Of a DNA stretch of 64,000 bases, positions 54,728-63,991 are shown one piece after another. Made by a program: the position numbers and the translations under genes. The DNA comes from Caenispirillum salinarum AK4 (GTDB taxonomy: Bacteria > Pseudomonadota > Alphaproteobacteria > Rhodospirillales > Rhodospirillaceae), in the NCBI RefSeq assembly GCF_000315795.1, contig NZ_ANHY01000007.1, positions 1 through 64,000 on the forward strand, read 5' to 3'. The notes under the pieces were generated by a model. It saw nothing but the letters and a program-made list of their open reading frames with translations. It had not been told where the DNA came from and did not search any database. Numbering within the stretch: the first letter of the stretch is position 1; each line of letters starts with the position of its first letter.

Positions 54728-55846
54728 ATGAAAACCAAGACCTGGACCCTGACGCGCCGCGCGGCGCTCAGCCTCGCGGCCGGCGCCATGGCGCTGTCCG
54801 CCGCCGCCACCATGCCCGGCGGCGCCGCCGTCGCGCAGGACGACCCGCTGAAGGTCGGATTCGTCTACGTCGGCCCCGTGGGGGACCACGGCTGGACCTA
54901 CCAGCACGACAAGGGCCGTCAGGCCGTGGTGGAGAAGTTCGGCGACGCGGTGAAGACCACCTACGTCGAAAGCGTGCCGGAAGGTGCGGACGCCGAGCGC
55001 GTCATCAACCAGCTGGCTCAGTCGGGCCACGACCTGATCTTCACCACCAGCTTCGGCTTCATGAACCCGACGGTGAAGGTCGCGAAGCGTTACCCGGACG
55101 TCATGTTCGAACACGCGACCGGCTACAAGCGCGCCGACAACGTCTCCACCTACGCCGGCCGCTTCTACGAAGGCCGCTACCCCATCGGCGTCATGGCCGG
55201 CCGCCTGACCGAATCCGACACCATCGGCTACATCGCGCCGTTCCCCATCCCGGAAGTGGTGCGCGGCATCAACGCCTTCACCAAGGGCCTGCACTCGGTC
55301 AACCCGGACGCGAGCGTTAAGATCATCTACGTCAACTCGTGGTATGATCCGGGCAAGGAGCGCGAGGCCGCCGAGACGCTGGTCGCGCAGGGCGCCGACA
55401 TCCTGGTGCAGCACACCGACTCCGCCGCGCCCATGCAGCTTGCCGAGGAAAAGGGCCTGATCGCCTTCGGCCAGGCGTCCGACATGTCCCAGTTCGGCCC
55501 CAACGCCCAGGCGACCGCCATCGTCGACGACTGGTCGGACTACTACATCGACCGCGTCCAGGCCGTCATGGACGGCACCTGGGAAAGCCAGGACACCTGG
55601 GGCGGCCTGAACAGCGGCATGGTGCAGCTGTCGGACTTCGGCCCCAAGGTGCCCGAGGACGTCGCCAAGGAAGCCACCCAGATCGTCAAGGACATCGAGT
55701 CCGGCGACCTGGTCATTTTCGAGGGCCCCATCAAGGACAACGCCGGCGAAGTGCGCATCGCCGAGGGCGAGGCTGCGTCCGAAGAGGACCTGCTGTCCAT
55801 GGACTGGTACATCGAAGGCATTGACGCGCAGCTTCCCAAGAACTGA
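54728..55846 (+). CDS. BMP-family substrate-binding protein
   Basis: This is a 372-residue periplasmic binding protein of the basic membrane protein (BmpA/PnrA) family: VGFVYVGPVGDHGWTYQHDKGRQAV, DLIFTTSFGFMNPTVKVAKRYPDVMFEHATGYK, and YIAPFPIPEVVRGINAFTKG. The N-terminus has TRRAAL ahead of the hydrophobic core, so it may be a Tat signal, with cleavage near AVAQ. PnrA-type proteins bind purine nucleosides; other members are proposed to bind other small molecules, so the ligand here is inferred. It is last in the transporter operon and followed by a strong terminator. Confidence 0.9.
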   Translation: MKTKTWTLTRRAALSLAAGAMALSAAATMPGGAAVAQDDPLKVGFVYVGPVGDHGWTYQHDKGRQAVVEKFGDAVKTTYVESVPEGADAERVINQLAQSGHDLIFTTSFGFMNPTVKVAKRYPDVMFEHATGYKRADNVSTYAGRFYEGRYPIGVMAGRLTESDTIGYIAPFPIPEVVRGINAFTKGLHSVNPDASVKIIYVNSWYDPGKEREAAETLVAQGADILVQHTDSAAPMQLAEEKGLIAFGQASDMSQFGPNAQATAIVDDWSDYYIDRVQAVMDGTWESQDTWGGLNSGMVQLSDFGPKVPEDVAKEATQIVKDIESGDLVIFEGPIKDNAGEVRIAEGEAASEEDLLSMDWYIEGIDAQLPKN

Positions 55847-55873
55847 GCGCCGGCCCGATGGCCTGGAAAGCGG

Positions 55874-55901
55874 AAAGGGGCGCCACAGGGCGCCCCTTTT
55901 T
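55874..55901. terminator. Bidirectional terminator between BMP and GNAT genes
   Basis: AAAGGGGCGCC, a 4-base loop and GGCGCCCCTTTTT. The T run serves the plus strand. On the minus strand the stem is followed by a T-containing stretch, so it can also end the GNAT transcript, whose gene stops 25 bases away. Confidence 0.9.
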
Positions 55902-55925
55902 CTTGTGTTCGGATCGGCGGCACCC

Positions 55926-56408
55926 TCACCGCTCCCGGACCACGCGCCTGAGCACGATGTCACCGTCGACCCGCCGGCCGTCGGGCTCGAAACCGTGGCG
56001 GGCATAGAGCGCGCGAGCCTCGGCGTTCTCCGGCCGGACACCGATGTAGACCGCCGGGCGCAGCGGATAGGCCCGCGCCAGTTCCGCCACGGCGGCTTCC
56101 AGCGCCTCGCCGCCCAGTCCCTTGCCCTGATGGTCTCGGTCGATGAGCAGGCGGTAGATCCACGGCGCCCTGTCGTCGCGGTCCAGCGCGTACATCAACA
56201 GGCCCACCACGACCGGCGGCTCGCGGTTCGCAAGGCAGACGGCGCGCAGGTGGACTTCGGGCATGGCGGCCGCCTCGTCGAGCGTCGCCGCCACATCGGG
56301 CACGAACCGTGCCTGATGCGGCGCCACCCGCACCGCCAGCAGCGCCGCCCGGCCCACGTCCTCCACCGCACGGAGGCAGACCGGCCCAGGCGTCCCGGCG
56401 CCGGGCAT
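55926..56408 (-). CDS. GNAT-family N-acetyltransferase
   Basis: This is a 160-residue GNAT acyltransferase: the acetyl-CoA motif is LLIDRDHQGKGLGGEALEAAV, followed by PAVYIGVRPENAEARALYARHGFEP. It resembles spermidine/amino-acid acetyltransferase types, but the substrate cannot be told. Its ATG overlaps the stop of the pstS-like gene (ATGA), so it is translationally coupled to phosphate-binding protein synthesis. Confidence 0.88.
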   Translation of the reverse strand: MPGAGTPGPVCLRAVEDVGRAALLAVRVAPHQARFVPDVAATLDEAAAMPEVHLRAVCLANREPPVVVGLLMYALDRDDRAPWIYRLLIDRDHQGKGLGGEALEAAVAELARAYPLRPAVYIGVRPENAEARALYARHGFEPDGRRVDGDIVLRRVVRER

Positions 56409-57442
56409 CAGCCTTCCGGCAGGTTCAGGGCGCGGGCCTGCATGTCCTCCAGTTCGGTGGGCGCGAGGGGAATCAGGCCCTCCTCCACCAGATACCCCTC
56501 GGGGCCAATAGCCGCAGTGGAGACGAAGGACTGGACGTAGTCCTTGAGACCCGAGACGCGGCCGAGGTGGTCGTCCTTCAGATAGAAATACAGCGCCCGG
56601 ATCAACGGGTAGTCGCCGGTGCGGATGGTCTCGCCCGACGGCAGAGCCCCGTCCATGCTGGCGTACTGCAGCCGCCCGCCCGCGTGCAGGGCCGACTGCA
56701 GCCCCAGCACGCCGGCCGACTCGCGGTCGTTGGCGACGCGCTTGATCAGCTCGGCGTCGTCTTCCTTGACGTTGATGTAGGCGCCATCCTCGCGCAGTTG
56801 CCCGCAGACGCGCCGTTGATCCGCCTCGGGCAGGCCGGAGACGTAGCTGTCGGCACGGCAGGCGGGTTCCAGGGCCAGTTGCATGAGGCTGTCGCGCGTG
56901 CCGGACGTGGGCGGCGGACCGTAGACGCGGATGGGGGTCGACGGCAGGTCCTTGTCCACGTGGGCCCAGAGGGTGTTGGGGTTGGGCATCATGCGCCCGT
57001 CCACCGGCACCTCTGCGGCCAGTGCCTGCCAGAGGTCGCGGCGCGACAGCTCCAGCTTCGGCGCATCGGTCGGCTGCACCACCACCAGACCGCCATAGCC
57101 GATCTTGAACTCGGTGATCTGGTCCACCGAGTTGTCGTGGCAGGCTGCGATCTCGCTGTCGAGGATGCGGCGGGAGGCAAGCGTGATGTCGGGCGTGTTC
57201 ATGCCGATGCCGGCGCAGAAGCGCGCCATGCCGCCGCCGGTGCCCGACGACTCGACCACCGGCGTGCGGTGCGGTGTGGCCCGGCCGAAGCGCTCCGCCA
57301 CGCGCGTGGCGAAGCCGTAGAGCGTCGACGAGCCCGTCACCCGCACCGTGTCCCGCGCCGGCTGCTGCGCCAGCCCGTTTGACGGCACGGCCGTCCAGGC
57401 GCCAGCCAGCACGGCCGCCGCCATCATCACCTTCCCGATCAT
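56408..57442 (-). CDS. PstS-like phosphate-binding protein
   Basis: This is a 344-residue predicted periplasmic protein with a signal peptide ending near GLAQQ. The mature start TVRVTGSSTLYGFATRVAERFG and VESSGTGGGMARFCAGIG are phosphate-contact segments of PstS proteins. GPPPTSGTRDSLMQLAL and GDYPLIRALYFYLKDDH continue the PstS pattern. No pstCAB genes are adjacent. The gene lies 41 bases after the low-affinity Pit transporter, so it may serve as an extra phosphate scavenger or sensor. Confidence 0.87.
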   Translation of the reverse strand: MIGKVMMAAAVLAGAWTAVPSNGLAQQPARDTVRVTGSSTLYGFATRVAERFGRATPHRTPVVESSGTGGGMARFCAGIGMNTPDITLASRRILDSEIAACHDNSVDQITEFKIGYGGLVVVQPTDAPKLELSRRDLWQALAAEVPVDGRMMPNPNTLWAHVDKDLPSTPIRVYGPPPTSGTRDSLMQLALEPACRADSYVSGLPEADQRRVCGQLREDGAYINVKEDDAELIKRVANDRESAGVLGLQSALHAGGRLQYASMDGALPSGETIRTGDYPLIRALYFYLKDDHLGRVSGLKDYVQSFVSTAAIGPEGYLVEEGLIPLAPTELEDMQARALNLPEG

Positions 57443-57483
57443 GTCCCGCTTTTCCCGTATCTCGTGACGCGCGCGGCGCCCCT

Positions 57484-59028
57484 TTAAAGGAACGCCGACC
57501 AGGTCCCGAAGATAGCGGCTGACAGAAGGGCTGCAAGGGGAACCGTCACAAGCCAGGCCGCGACGATGGTTAGCAGGTGGCGGCGGCGGACCAGACGGCG
57601 CCTGCGGGCCTTCTCGGCCTTGCGGCGGCGTTTTTCCAGGACCTGGGGTTCCACGCCGGTTTCGGCAGCCGCGGATTCGCCGCCCTCGGCCGCCGTCGGC
57701 AGGCCGCCGGCGGTGAGCGCGGCGTCGGGGTCCAGCTCGTGCCAGTGCCAGGTGTAGCGGTTGGCGCGGAACTCGCGGTAGAAGCCGACGCCGAAGATGC
57801 CGCCGACCGCGATGTGGGTGGAACTGACCGGCAGCCCGAATTCCGACGCCACGATGACGGTGACGGCGGCCGCCAGCGCGACGCAGAAGGCGCGCGCCGG
57901 GTCCAGGCGCGTGATCTTCTCGCCGACGGTGCGGATGAGCTTGGGCCCGAACAGCAGCAGGCCCGTCACGATGCCCAGCGCACCGACCAGCAGCACCCAG
58001 CCGGGCACCGCCACCTTGGCATCCAGCGCCACGCCCTGAACGGCGGCCACCACGGCGGCCAGGGGACCGACGGCATTGGCGACGTCGTTGGCGCCGTGGG
58101 CGAAGGACAGCAGCGCGGCCGAGAAGATCAGCGGCCAGCGGAACAGCTCGCCCACCGATTTGCGGCGGTTCTCAAGCCCCACCGAGCGCCGGTGGACCAT
58201 CGGCCGGGTCAGCGCCCACGCCCCCAGCGCGGCGACCAGCGCGATCAGCCACGACACGCCGGCGGGCGGCACCCACACCTTCTTGAGGCCCTTCATCACC
58301 AGGTAGAGCGAGAAGGCAAAGGTCATGAGCCCGACCAGCGCCGGCACCCAGCGCCGCGCGGCGGCGATCTTGTCCTCGACCTCCAGCACGCGGCTCGTCA
58401 CGAAGGCCAGCACAAGCGCCGCGATACCGCCGCCCAAAGCGGGAGAGATCACCCAGCTTGCCGCGATGGCCCCCATGGTCGCCCAGTCCACGGCGCCGAA
58501 GCCGGCCGCCGCAACGCCCGCGCCCAGGACGCCGCCGACGATGGAATGGGTGGTGGAGACCGGTGCACCGATGATGGTCGCCAGGTTGATCCAAAGCGCG
58601 CCCGCCAGCAGGGCCGACATCATGGCGCGGACGAAGACGTCGGTGCTGGGCAGTTGCGTCGGATCGACGATGCCCTTGGAAACGGTGGAGACCACCTCGC
58701 CGCCCGCGATGATGGCGCCGGCTGCCTCGAAGATGGCGGCGACCACCAGCGCGCCCACCATGGTCAGCGCCTTGGAGCCGACGGCGGGGCCGACGTTGTT
58801 GGCGACGTCGTTGGCGCCGATGTTCAGGGCCATGTAACCGCCGATGACACCGGCGGCGATGACGAAGGAGGCGTATTGCCCCTCGGCCACGGTGACGGTG
58901 AAGGCGAAGACCGCCACGAGGAACAGAAGCGCCAGGCCGACGGCGCCGGAGGTGCGGCCGGTGGCCGCCGTCGCCGATTCGAGCCGGCTGATCTTCTTCA
59001 GGTCCTTGTCGAGGGTGCTCTTTGCCAC
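57484..59028 (-). CDS. pit: Inorganic phosphate transporter, PiT family
   Basis: This is a 514-residue membrane protein with two copies of the PiT signature, GANDVANNVGPAVGSKAL near the N-terminus and GANDVANAVGPLAAV later. About ten transmembrane helices are present, with a basic loop (KLIRTVGEKITRLDP) and an Arg/Lys-rich C-terminal linker before the last helix. It imports phosphate (as metal phosphate) using the proton gradient. GTG at 59028 follows AGGCGG. A possible Pho box lies about 75-100 bases upstream. It heads pit, pstS-like, GNAT. Confidence 0.92.
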   Translation of the reverse strand: MAKSTLDKDLKKISRLESATAATGRTSGAVGLALLFLVAVFAFTVTVAEGQYASFVIAAGVIGGYMALNIGANDVANNVGPAVGSKALTMVGALVVAAIFEAAGAIIAGGEVVSTVSKGIVDPTQLPSTDVFVRAMMSALLAGALWINLATIIGAPVSTTHSIVGGVLGAGVAAAGFGAVDWATMGAIAASWVISPALGGGIAALVLAFVTSRVLEVEDKIAAARRWVPALVGLMTFAFSLYLVMKGLKKVWVPPAGVSWLIALVAALGAWALTRPMVHRRSVGLENRRKSVGELFRWPLIFSAALLSFAHGANDVANAVGPLAAVVAAVQGVALDAKVAVPGWVLLVGALGIVTGLLLFGPKLIRTVGEKITRLDPARAFCVALAAAVTVIVASEFGLPVSSTHIAVGGIFGVGFYREFRANRYTWHWHELDPDAALTAGGLPTAAEGGESAAAETGVEPQVLEKRRRKAEKARRRRLVRRRHLLTIVAAWLVTVPLAALLSAAIFGTWSAFL

Positions 59029-59066
59029 GGGAACCGCCTGTCGCCAATGATCGCGCGTGCATGTAC

Positions 59067-59102
59067 GGAAGGCTCCGCGATCAACGACCGACGGAGCCTT
59101 CC
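59067..59102. other. Perfect 11-bp hairpin in the hypE-pit gap
   Basis: GGAAGGCTCCG (59067-59077) and CGGAGCCTTCC (59092-59102) with a 14-base loop. It has no T tract on the minus strand, so termination of the hyp transcript is uncertain. It could be part of the pit leader. Confidence 0.4.
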
Positions 59103-59131
59103 ATTACAATAAAGTTGCGCTTTTATGACAG
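59103..59131 (-). promoter_or_regulatory. Possible Pho box upstream of pit
   Basis: On the minus strand CTGTCAT (59125-59131) and TTGTAAT (59103-59109) are in phase, 15 bases apart, as in a PhoB-type array of 7-mers with 4-base spacers. The middle 7-mer (GCGCAAC) is a poor match. Confidence 0.5.
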
Positions 59132-59185
59132 GCGACCGGCGTCGGGGCAAGGCCCGGTTTTCCATACATGCACCGCGCATAAGCA

Positions 59186-60253
59186 TCAGCAGATACGCGG
59201 CAATTGCTCCCCGTTCAGCCACTCCACCACACGGTCACCGCCGAAGCTGGTGCGCAGGCGGACCAGGTTGCGGCCCTGCCCCTCCTCTACGTGGCCGATG
59301 ATGGCGGACTCCGCTCCCAACGGGTGCGACCGCATGACCTCCAGCAGCCGCTCGGCACGGCCGGCGGGGCAGAAGGCCAGCAGCTTGCCCTCGTTGGCGA
59401 CGCCCAGCGGGTCGATGCCCAGAAGCTCGCAGGCGCCGCGCACGGCGGGCTTGATGGGCAGGGCGTCCTCGTCCAGCGCCATGCCGACGTCCGACTGGTT
59501 GGCCAGTTCGTTCAGCGTCGCCGCCACGCCGCCACGCGTCGGGTCGCGCAGGCAGTGGACTTCCGGCACGGCGGCGACCATGTGCGCCACCAGGTCGTGC
59601 AGCGGCGCGCTGTCGCTTTCCAGCGTGGTCTCGAACTCCAGGTTTTCCCGCTTGGACAGGATGGCGATGCCGTGGTCGCCGATGGAGCCGGAGACCAGGA
59701 TGGCGTCGCCCGGCCGGATGTTGTCGCCGGAGATGTGCAGCCCCTCAGGCAGAACGCCGACGCCCGTGGTGACGATGAACACCCCGTCGCCCTTGCCGCG
59801 CTCCACCACCTTGGTGTCGCCGGTGACGATGGGTACGCCGGTGGCGCGCGAGGCGCCGGCCATGAACTCGATGATTCGCTTCAGGTCGGCCAGCGGGAAG
59901 CCTTCCTCGATGATGAACCCCGCCGACATGTAAAGCGGCTTGGCGCCGCTCATCGCCACGTCGTTGATGGTGCCGTGGACGGCCAGCGACCCGATGTCGC
60001 CGCCGGGGAAGAACAGCGGCGAGATCACATAGCCGTCGGTGGACATCACCAGCCGCCCCGGCGGCGGGGCCATGACCGCCATATCGTTGCCCTGGGCCAG
60101 GTATTCGTTTTCGAAGGCCGCGGCGAACATCTCCGAAACCAGTTGCGCCATGGCCCGGCCGCCGGCGCCGTGGGTCATGTCCACGCGGCCGTTCGCCACG
60201 TCCAGGGCGTGGGGGAAGAGGCGCCGGTTGCGGGGCTTTTCCATGCCGCTCAT
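59186..60253 (-). CDS. hypE: HypE, hydrogenase maturation dehydratase
   Basis: This is a 355-residue PurM/AIR-synthase-fold enzyme: DMTHGAGGRAMAQLV, VMSTDGYVISPLFFPGGDIGSLAVHGTINDVAMSGA and GDTKVVERGKGDGV. It ends in PRIC, the C-terminal Cys that receives the carbamoyl group and is dehydrated to thiocyanate for the Fe-CN ligands of [NiFe]-hydrogenase. It is the last gene of the hyp run, 33 bases after hypD. Confidence 0.95.
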   Translation of the reverse strand: MSGMEKPRNRRLFPHALDVANGRVDMTHGAGGRAMAQLVSEMFAAAFENEYLAQGNDMAVMAPPPGRLVMSTDGYVISPLFFPGGDIGSLAVHGTINDVAMSGAKPLYMSAGFIIEEGFPLADLKRIIEFMAGASRATGVPIVTGDTKVVERGKGDGVFIVTTGVGVLPEGLHISGDNIRPGDAILVSGSIGDHGIAILSKRENLEFETTLESDSAPLHDLVAHMVAAVPEVHCLRDPTRGGVAATLNELANQSDVGMALDEDALPIKPAVRGACELLGIDPLGVANEGKLLAFCPAGRAERLLEVMRSHPLGAESAIIGHVEEGQGRNLVRLRTSFGGDRVVEWLNGEQLPRIC

Positions 60254-60286
60254 GCGGGATGCATCCTTTTCGTCTTGGTCCGCGGA

Positions 60287-61402
60287 CTATTCGGCGGCCG
60301 CCGTCCGGCGGTGCCGCCCGTAGAGCCAGTGGGCCGCACACGCCCCCTCGCCCGACACCATGCACGAGCCGATGGGCGCGTCCGGCGTACAGGCGGTCCC
60401 GAACAGCTTGCACTCCTCCGGCCGCTTGAGGCCCCGCACGATGTCGGCGCACTCGCAGGACTTGGGGTCCGGCACGGCGCGATACGGCAGCGCGAAGCGA
60501 CGCTCGGCATCGAAATCGGCATAGGCGTCGGCGATGCGCAGGGCGCTGTCGGGCAGCCGGCCCAGGCCGCGCCACTCGAAGCCCTCGCGCACGGTCATCG
60601 TCTCGGCAATGACGGCGCGCGCCTTGGCGTTGCCATCGTCCGGCAGGGCGCGGCCATAGGCGTTTTCCACCCGCGGCGCGGCCTCGTTCACCTGCCGGAC
60701 CAGCCGGTGCACGGATTGCAGCAGATCCAGCGGCTCGAACCCCGACACCACGATGGCCTGTCCGCGGTCCGCGAATTCCTGGTAGGGCCCGGTGCCGATG
60801 ACGGTGGAGACGTGCCCCGGCGCGATGATGCCCTGAAGGGGCAGCCCCTCGCCGTCCAGCACCGCACGCATGGCCGGCGGGGTCATCACGTGATTGCAGA
60901 AGACGCTGAAATTATTAAGATTTTCGGCTTTCGCCATCTTCAGGGCCATGGCGGAAGGCGGCGTGGTGGTCTCGAACCCGATGCCGAAGAAAACCACCTG
61001 GCGGTCCGGCGTCTCGCGGGCGATCTTCAGGGCATCCAGCGTCGACCACACCATGCGCACGTCCGCCCCCGCCGCCTTGGCCTTGAGCAGGCTGTCGCGG
61101 TGGGAGCCGGGGACGCGCACCATGTCACCGTAGGTGCAGAGGATCACGCCATGGTCGCGGGCCAGCTCCAACGCGCTGTCGATGCGCCCGACGGGCAGCA
61201 CGCACACCGGGCAGCCGGGACCGTGCACCAGGCGGATGGCCTCGGGCAGCATCTGCTCAAGGCCGTATCGGGCAATGGTGTGGGTGTGGCCGCCGCAGAA
61301 CTCCATGAAGGTATAGGCGCACCCGTCCTGGCACTCGGCGGCGATGGCGGCACAGACCTTGCGGGCGAGGGCGCCGTCGCGGAACTCGCTGGCGTATTTC
61401 AT
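60287..61402 (-). CDS. hypD: HypD, Fe(CN)2CO assembly scaffold
   Basis: This is a 371-residue [4Fe-4S] protein: YTFMEFCGGHTHTIARYGLEQMLP, VHGPGCPVCVLPVGRIDSAL, FFGIGFETTTPPSAMAL, FSVFCNHVMTPPAM and the C-terminal CECADIVRGLKRPEEC with further cysteines. It builds the Fe(CN)2CO unit with HypC and HypE. The start overlaps hypC by 4 bases (ATGA). Confidence 0.95.
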   Translation of the reverse strand: MKYASEFRDGALARKVCAAIAAECQDGCAYTFMEFCGGHTHTIARYGLEQMLPEAIRLVHGPGCPVCVLPVGRIDSALELARDHGVILCTYGDMVRVPGSHRDSLLKAKAAGADVRMVWSTLDALKIARETPDRQVVFFGIGFETTTPPSAMALKMAKAENLNNFSVFCNHVMTPPAMRAVLDGEGLPLQGIIAPGHVSTVIGTGPYQEFADRGQAIVVSGFEPLDLLQSVHRLVRQVNEAAPRVENAYGRALPDDGNAKARAVIAETMTVREGFEWRGLGRLPDSALRIADAYADFDAERRFALPYRAVPDPKSCECADIVRGLKRPEECKLFGTACTPDAPIGSCMVSGEGACAAHWLYGRHRRTAAAE

Positions 61403-61647
61403 GCTCCCGCCTCCCCGGCCTCAAGCTCCGCCAGGTCGCCCATTTCCTTGAGCAGGGCAAGCGTGCGGGCCGCTTCCTCGGGATCAATGCGGCTGAGGGC
61501 ATAGCCGACGTGCAGCAGCACGTAGTCGCCTTCCGCCACGCCGTCCACGAGCGCCAGGCTGACCACCTTCTCCACCCCTTCGATGTTGACGCGGCCCATG
61601 TCGTCGGGCAGCAGCTCGACCACCTTCGCCGGGATCGCCAGGCACAT
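61399..61647 (-). CDS. hypC: HypC/HupF-family hydrogenase maturation chaperone
   Basis: This is an 82-residue protein beginning MCLAIPAKVVEL with the essential Cys2, followed by VNIEGVEKVVSLALVDGVAEGDYVLLHVGYALSRID. It carries the Fe(CN)2CO unit to the hydrogenase large subunit. AGGAGG precedes the ATG. Its stop overlaps hypD. Confidence 0.95.
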   Translation of the reverse strand: MCLAIPAKVVELLPDDMGRVNIEGVEKVVSLALVDGVAEGDYVLLHVGYALSRIDPEEAARTLALLKEMGDLAELEAGEAGA

Positions 61648-61665
61648 GGCCCTAACCTCCTGTTC

Positions 61666-62781
61666 CTACCGTTGGGCCGCCACCCAGGCCTGGCCCAGGC
61701 TGACTGCCGGATCGCCGGGGCCGAGGCGGCCGGAGCGCAGGACCGTCAGTCCCTTCCCCTCAAGCCGCGCCTGAAGATCGGCCGACAGCACATTGTTGTA
61801 AAAGCACCCGCCGCAGAAACCGATGGTCGACGCCGGCGCCGGCGCCCGTTCCATCGCCCTGCCGACCCATTCCGCCAGCGCCGCCGCCAGCGTGCCGTGG
61901 AACAGGTTCGCACCGCGCGCCGCATCGGCGCAATCGGCAAGGGCGGACAGCAACGGCCGCAGGTCGAGAACGCCGTCGGCGCCGATGTGCCAGCCGTCCG
62001 CCAGAACCTCCGGCGCCGTCGCCAGCTTCTCCAGCGCCATCGGCGCCTGGCCCTCGAACTCCGCCACCGGATGCACGTTCAGCAGCCCGCAGGCGGCATC
62101 GAACAGGCGCCCGCCAGAGGATGTCTCCGGGCAGTTGACGCCGCGATCCATCATCCGTGCCAGGCGGGCCGCTGCCGGTTGTCCGGGCCAGCGCGCCGCC
62201 GTCTCTCCGCCGCGTCCGAGCGCATGCAGCGCGGCCGCTCCCATGCGCCAGGGTTCCCGCGCCGCCACGTCTCCGCCGGGCTGGAGCAGCGGCGCAAGAT
62301 GGCCCAGGCGCTGGAACCGGGCACCATCCACATACAGACACTCCCCACCCCAGGCCTGGTTTCCCGGCCCCAGGCCGAAACCGTCGAGCGCCAGGCCGAG
62401 AAGAGGCCCATCGTGGCCGTGTTCCAGCGCCACGGCCGCGACGTGGGCATGATGGTGCTGCACGGGCACCGCCTCCGCTCCCACTTCATCGGCCAGCACG
62501 GCGGCGAAACGGGTCGACGGGAAGTCCGGGTGCAGGTCGTGGGCGACAGCGACGGGCCGGACACCGGCAAGGTCGATCAGCCGCCGCGCCGTCTCCTCCA
62601 TGGCCGCCACGGCCGCCGGCGTGTCGGTGTGGCCGACATCGCGGGAGACCAGGGCGCGGCGCCCGTCGACGAGCGTCACCGTGTTCTTGAGAAAGGCCCC
62701 CATGCCGATCACGGGCGGCACGGCCCGCGGCAGCGGGATTTCCGCCGCCACCAGGTCGCGAGCTTCGGCCACGGCAGTCAT
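61666..62781 (-). CDS. hypF: Short HypF-like carbamoyltransferase
   Basis: This is a 371-residue protein that aligns with the C-terminal carbamoyltransferase (Kae1-like) part of HypF only: [36 protein letters not shown] (metal-binding HHHAH), [22 protein letters not shown] and [17 protein letters not shown]. The acylphosphatase, zinc-finger and YrdC domains of full-length HypF (about 750 residues) are missing, and the upstream DNA encodes hypB instead. Short HypF forms are known in some bacteria. A second full-length HypF may exist elsewhere. It overlaps hypB by 4 bases. Confidence 0.88.
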   Translation of the reverse strand: MTAVAEARDLVAAEIPLPRAVPPVIGMGAFLKNTVTLVDGRRALVSRDVGHTDTPAAVAAMEETARRLIDLAGVRPVAVAHDLHPDFPSTRFAAVLADEVGAEAVPVQHHHAHVAAVALEHGHDGPLLGLALDGFGLGPGNQAWGGECLYVDGARFQRLGHLAPLLQPGGDVAAREPWRMGAAALHALGRGGETAARWPGQPAAARLARMMDRGVNCPETSSGGRLFDAACGLLNVHPVAEFEGQAPMALEKLATAPEVLADGWHIGADGVLDLRPLLSALADCADAARGANLFHGTLAAALAEWVGRAMERAPAPASTIGFCGGCFYNNVLSADLQARLEGKGLTVLRSGRLGPGDPAVSLGQAWVAAQR

Positions 62782-63650
62782 CGGGCCGCCCGCGCCGCAA
62801 GCAGGGCGTCGCGCCGGTCGTCGATCCAGCCGAGCCACTTGTGCATTCCCTGCCCCGTCGTCGCGGACAGCTGAAGGACCGGCAGGTCCGGCTTGACGCG
62901 GTGCGCCAGCTCCAGGCAGCGGTCCACGTCGAAGCGGACATGGGGCAGCAGGTCGATCTTGTTCAGGATCATCAGGTCGGCGGCGGCGAACATATCGGGG
63001 TACTTCAACGGTTTGTCCTCGCCCTCCGTCACCGAGAGGATCACCACCTTCGCGGCCTCCCCCAGGTCGAAGCCGGCGGGGCAGACCAGGTTCCCGACGT
63101 TCTCGATGAACAGGACGGAGCCCTCGCCCGGTTGCAGGCGGTCGGTGGCGTCGGCGACCATGGCGGCGTCCAGGTGGCAGCCCTTGCCGGTATTGACCTG
63201 GATGGCGGGCGCGCCGGTCTCGCGGATGCGGTCGGCGTCGAAGCTGGTCTGCTGGTCGCCCTCGACCACCGCCACGGGGACGCGGCCCGACAGCATGTTG
63301 ATCGTCTCGCACAACAGCGTCGTCTTGCCCGAACCGGGGCTGGAGACCAGGTTCAACGCGATGATACCCTCGGCGGCGAAGCGGGCGCGGTTGACGGCGG
63401 CCAGCCGGTCGTTGTGGCCGAGCACGTCCTGCTCGATCTTGACGATACGCGCCTGATCCAGTCCGGGCACCGACACGCCGGCCACGCCCGCGCCATAGTG
63501 AATGTGGCCGTCATCGTGGCTGTGAGGGATGCCGCGTGCATGCATGTCCGCATGGGCCGCGTCGTGGTCGTGGTGATCGTGGTGATGATGGGCGGGGGTG
63601 CTGTCCCGCCCCTCGACGGACGCCTGTCCGCAGCCGCAAACGGTGCACAT
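62778..63650 (-). CDS. hypB: HypB, nickel-binding GTPase for hydrogenase maturation
   Basis: This is a 290-residue protein. N-terminal CTVCGCG (high-affinity nickel site) is followed by a His/Asp-rich tract ([20 protein letters not shown]) that could store nickel, then a G domain with Walker [31 protein letters not shown] and NKIDLLPHV. It inserts nickel with HypA. ATG at 63650 shares bases with the hypA stop (TGATG); a GTG one codon earlier is possible. Confidence 0.96.
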   Translation of the reverse strand: MCTVCGCGQASVEGRDSTPAHHHHDHHDHDAAHADMHARGIPHSHDDGHIHYGAGVAGVSVPGLDQARIVKIEQDVLGHNDRLAAVNRARFAAEGIIALNLVSSPGSGKTTLLCETINMLSGRVPVAVVEGDQQTSFDADRIRETGAPAIQVNTGKGCHLDAAMVADATDRLQPGEGSVLFIENVGNLVCPAGFDLGEAAKVVILSVTEGEDKPLKYPDMFAAADLMILNKIDLLPHVRFDVDRCLELAHRVKPDLPVLQLSATTGQGMHKWLGWIDDRRDALLAARAAR

Positions 63651-63991
63651 CACTCCACCTCCAATTCCCGCACCCGCAGGTCATCACCTGCGGTCACCGT
63701 CAACTTGTAGCCGCCGCACCGAGGGCATGGATCGCCGCGCCGGGATATGGTGACGGCGTCCGAGCACTCCAGGCACCACGCCTGCCCCGGGCTCTCGATG
63801 ATCTCCAGCCGCGCGTCGGCGGCGATGGTGCCGGGCTTCTGAGCCTCGAATGCAAAACGCATGGCTTCCGGGTCCGCGTGGGACAGGGCGCCGACCTCCA
63901 GGAACACCGCCTTCACCGTGCGGAAGTCCTGGGACGTCGCCTGCTCCTCCAGGATGCGCATGACGCCGGCCACCAGCGACATTTCATGCAT
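63650..63991 (-). CDS. hypA: HypA, nickel metallochaperone for hydrogenase maturation
   Basis: This is a 113-residue protein beginning [18 protein letters not shown] (His2 is the nickel ligand), with the zinc site [20 protein letters not shown]. It works with HypB. It is the first hyp gene inside the window; only nine bases remain upstream, so the promoter and any hydrogenase structural genes lie outside. Confidence 0.95.
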   Translation of the reverse strand: MHEMSLVAGVMRILEEQATSQDFRTVKAVFLEVGALSHADPEAMRFAFEAQKPGTIAADARLEIIESPGQAWCLECSDAVTISRRGDPCPRCGGYKLTVTAGDDLRVRELEVE

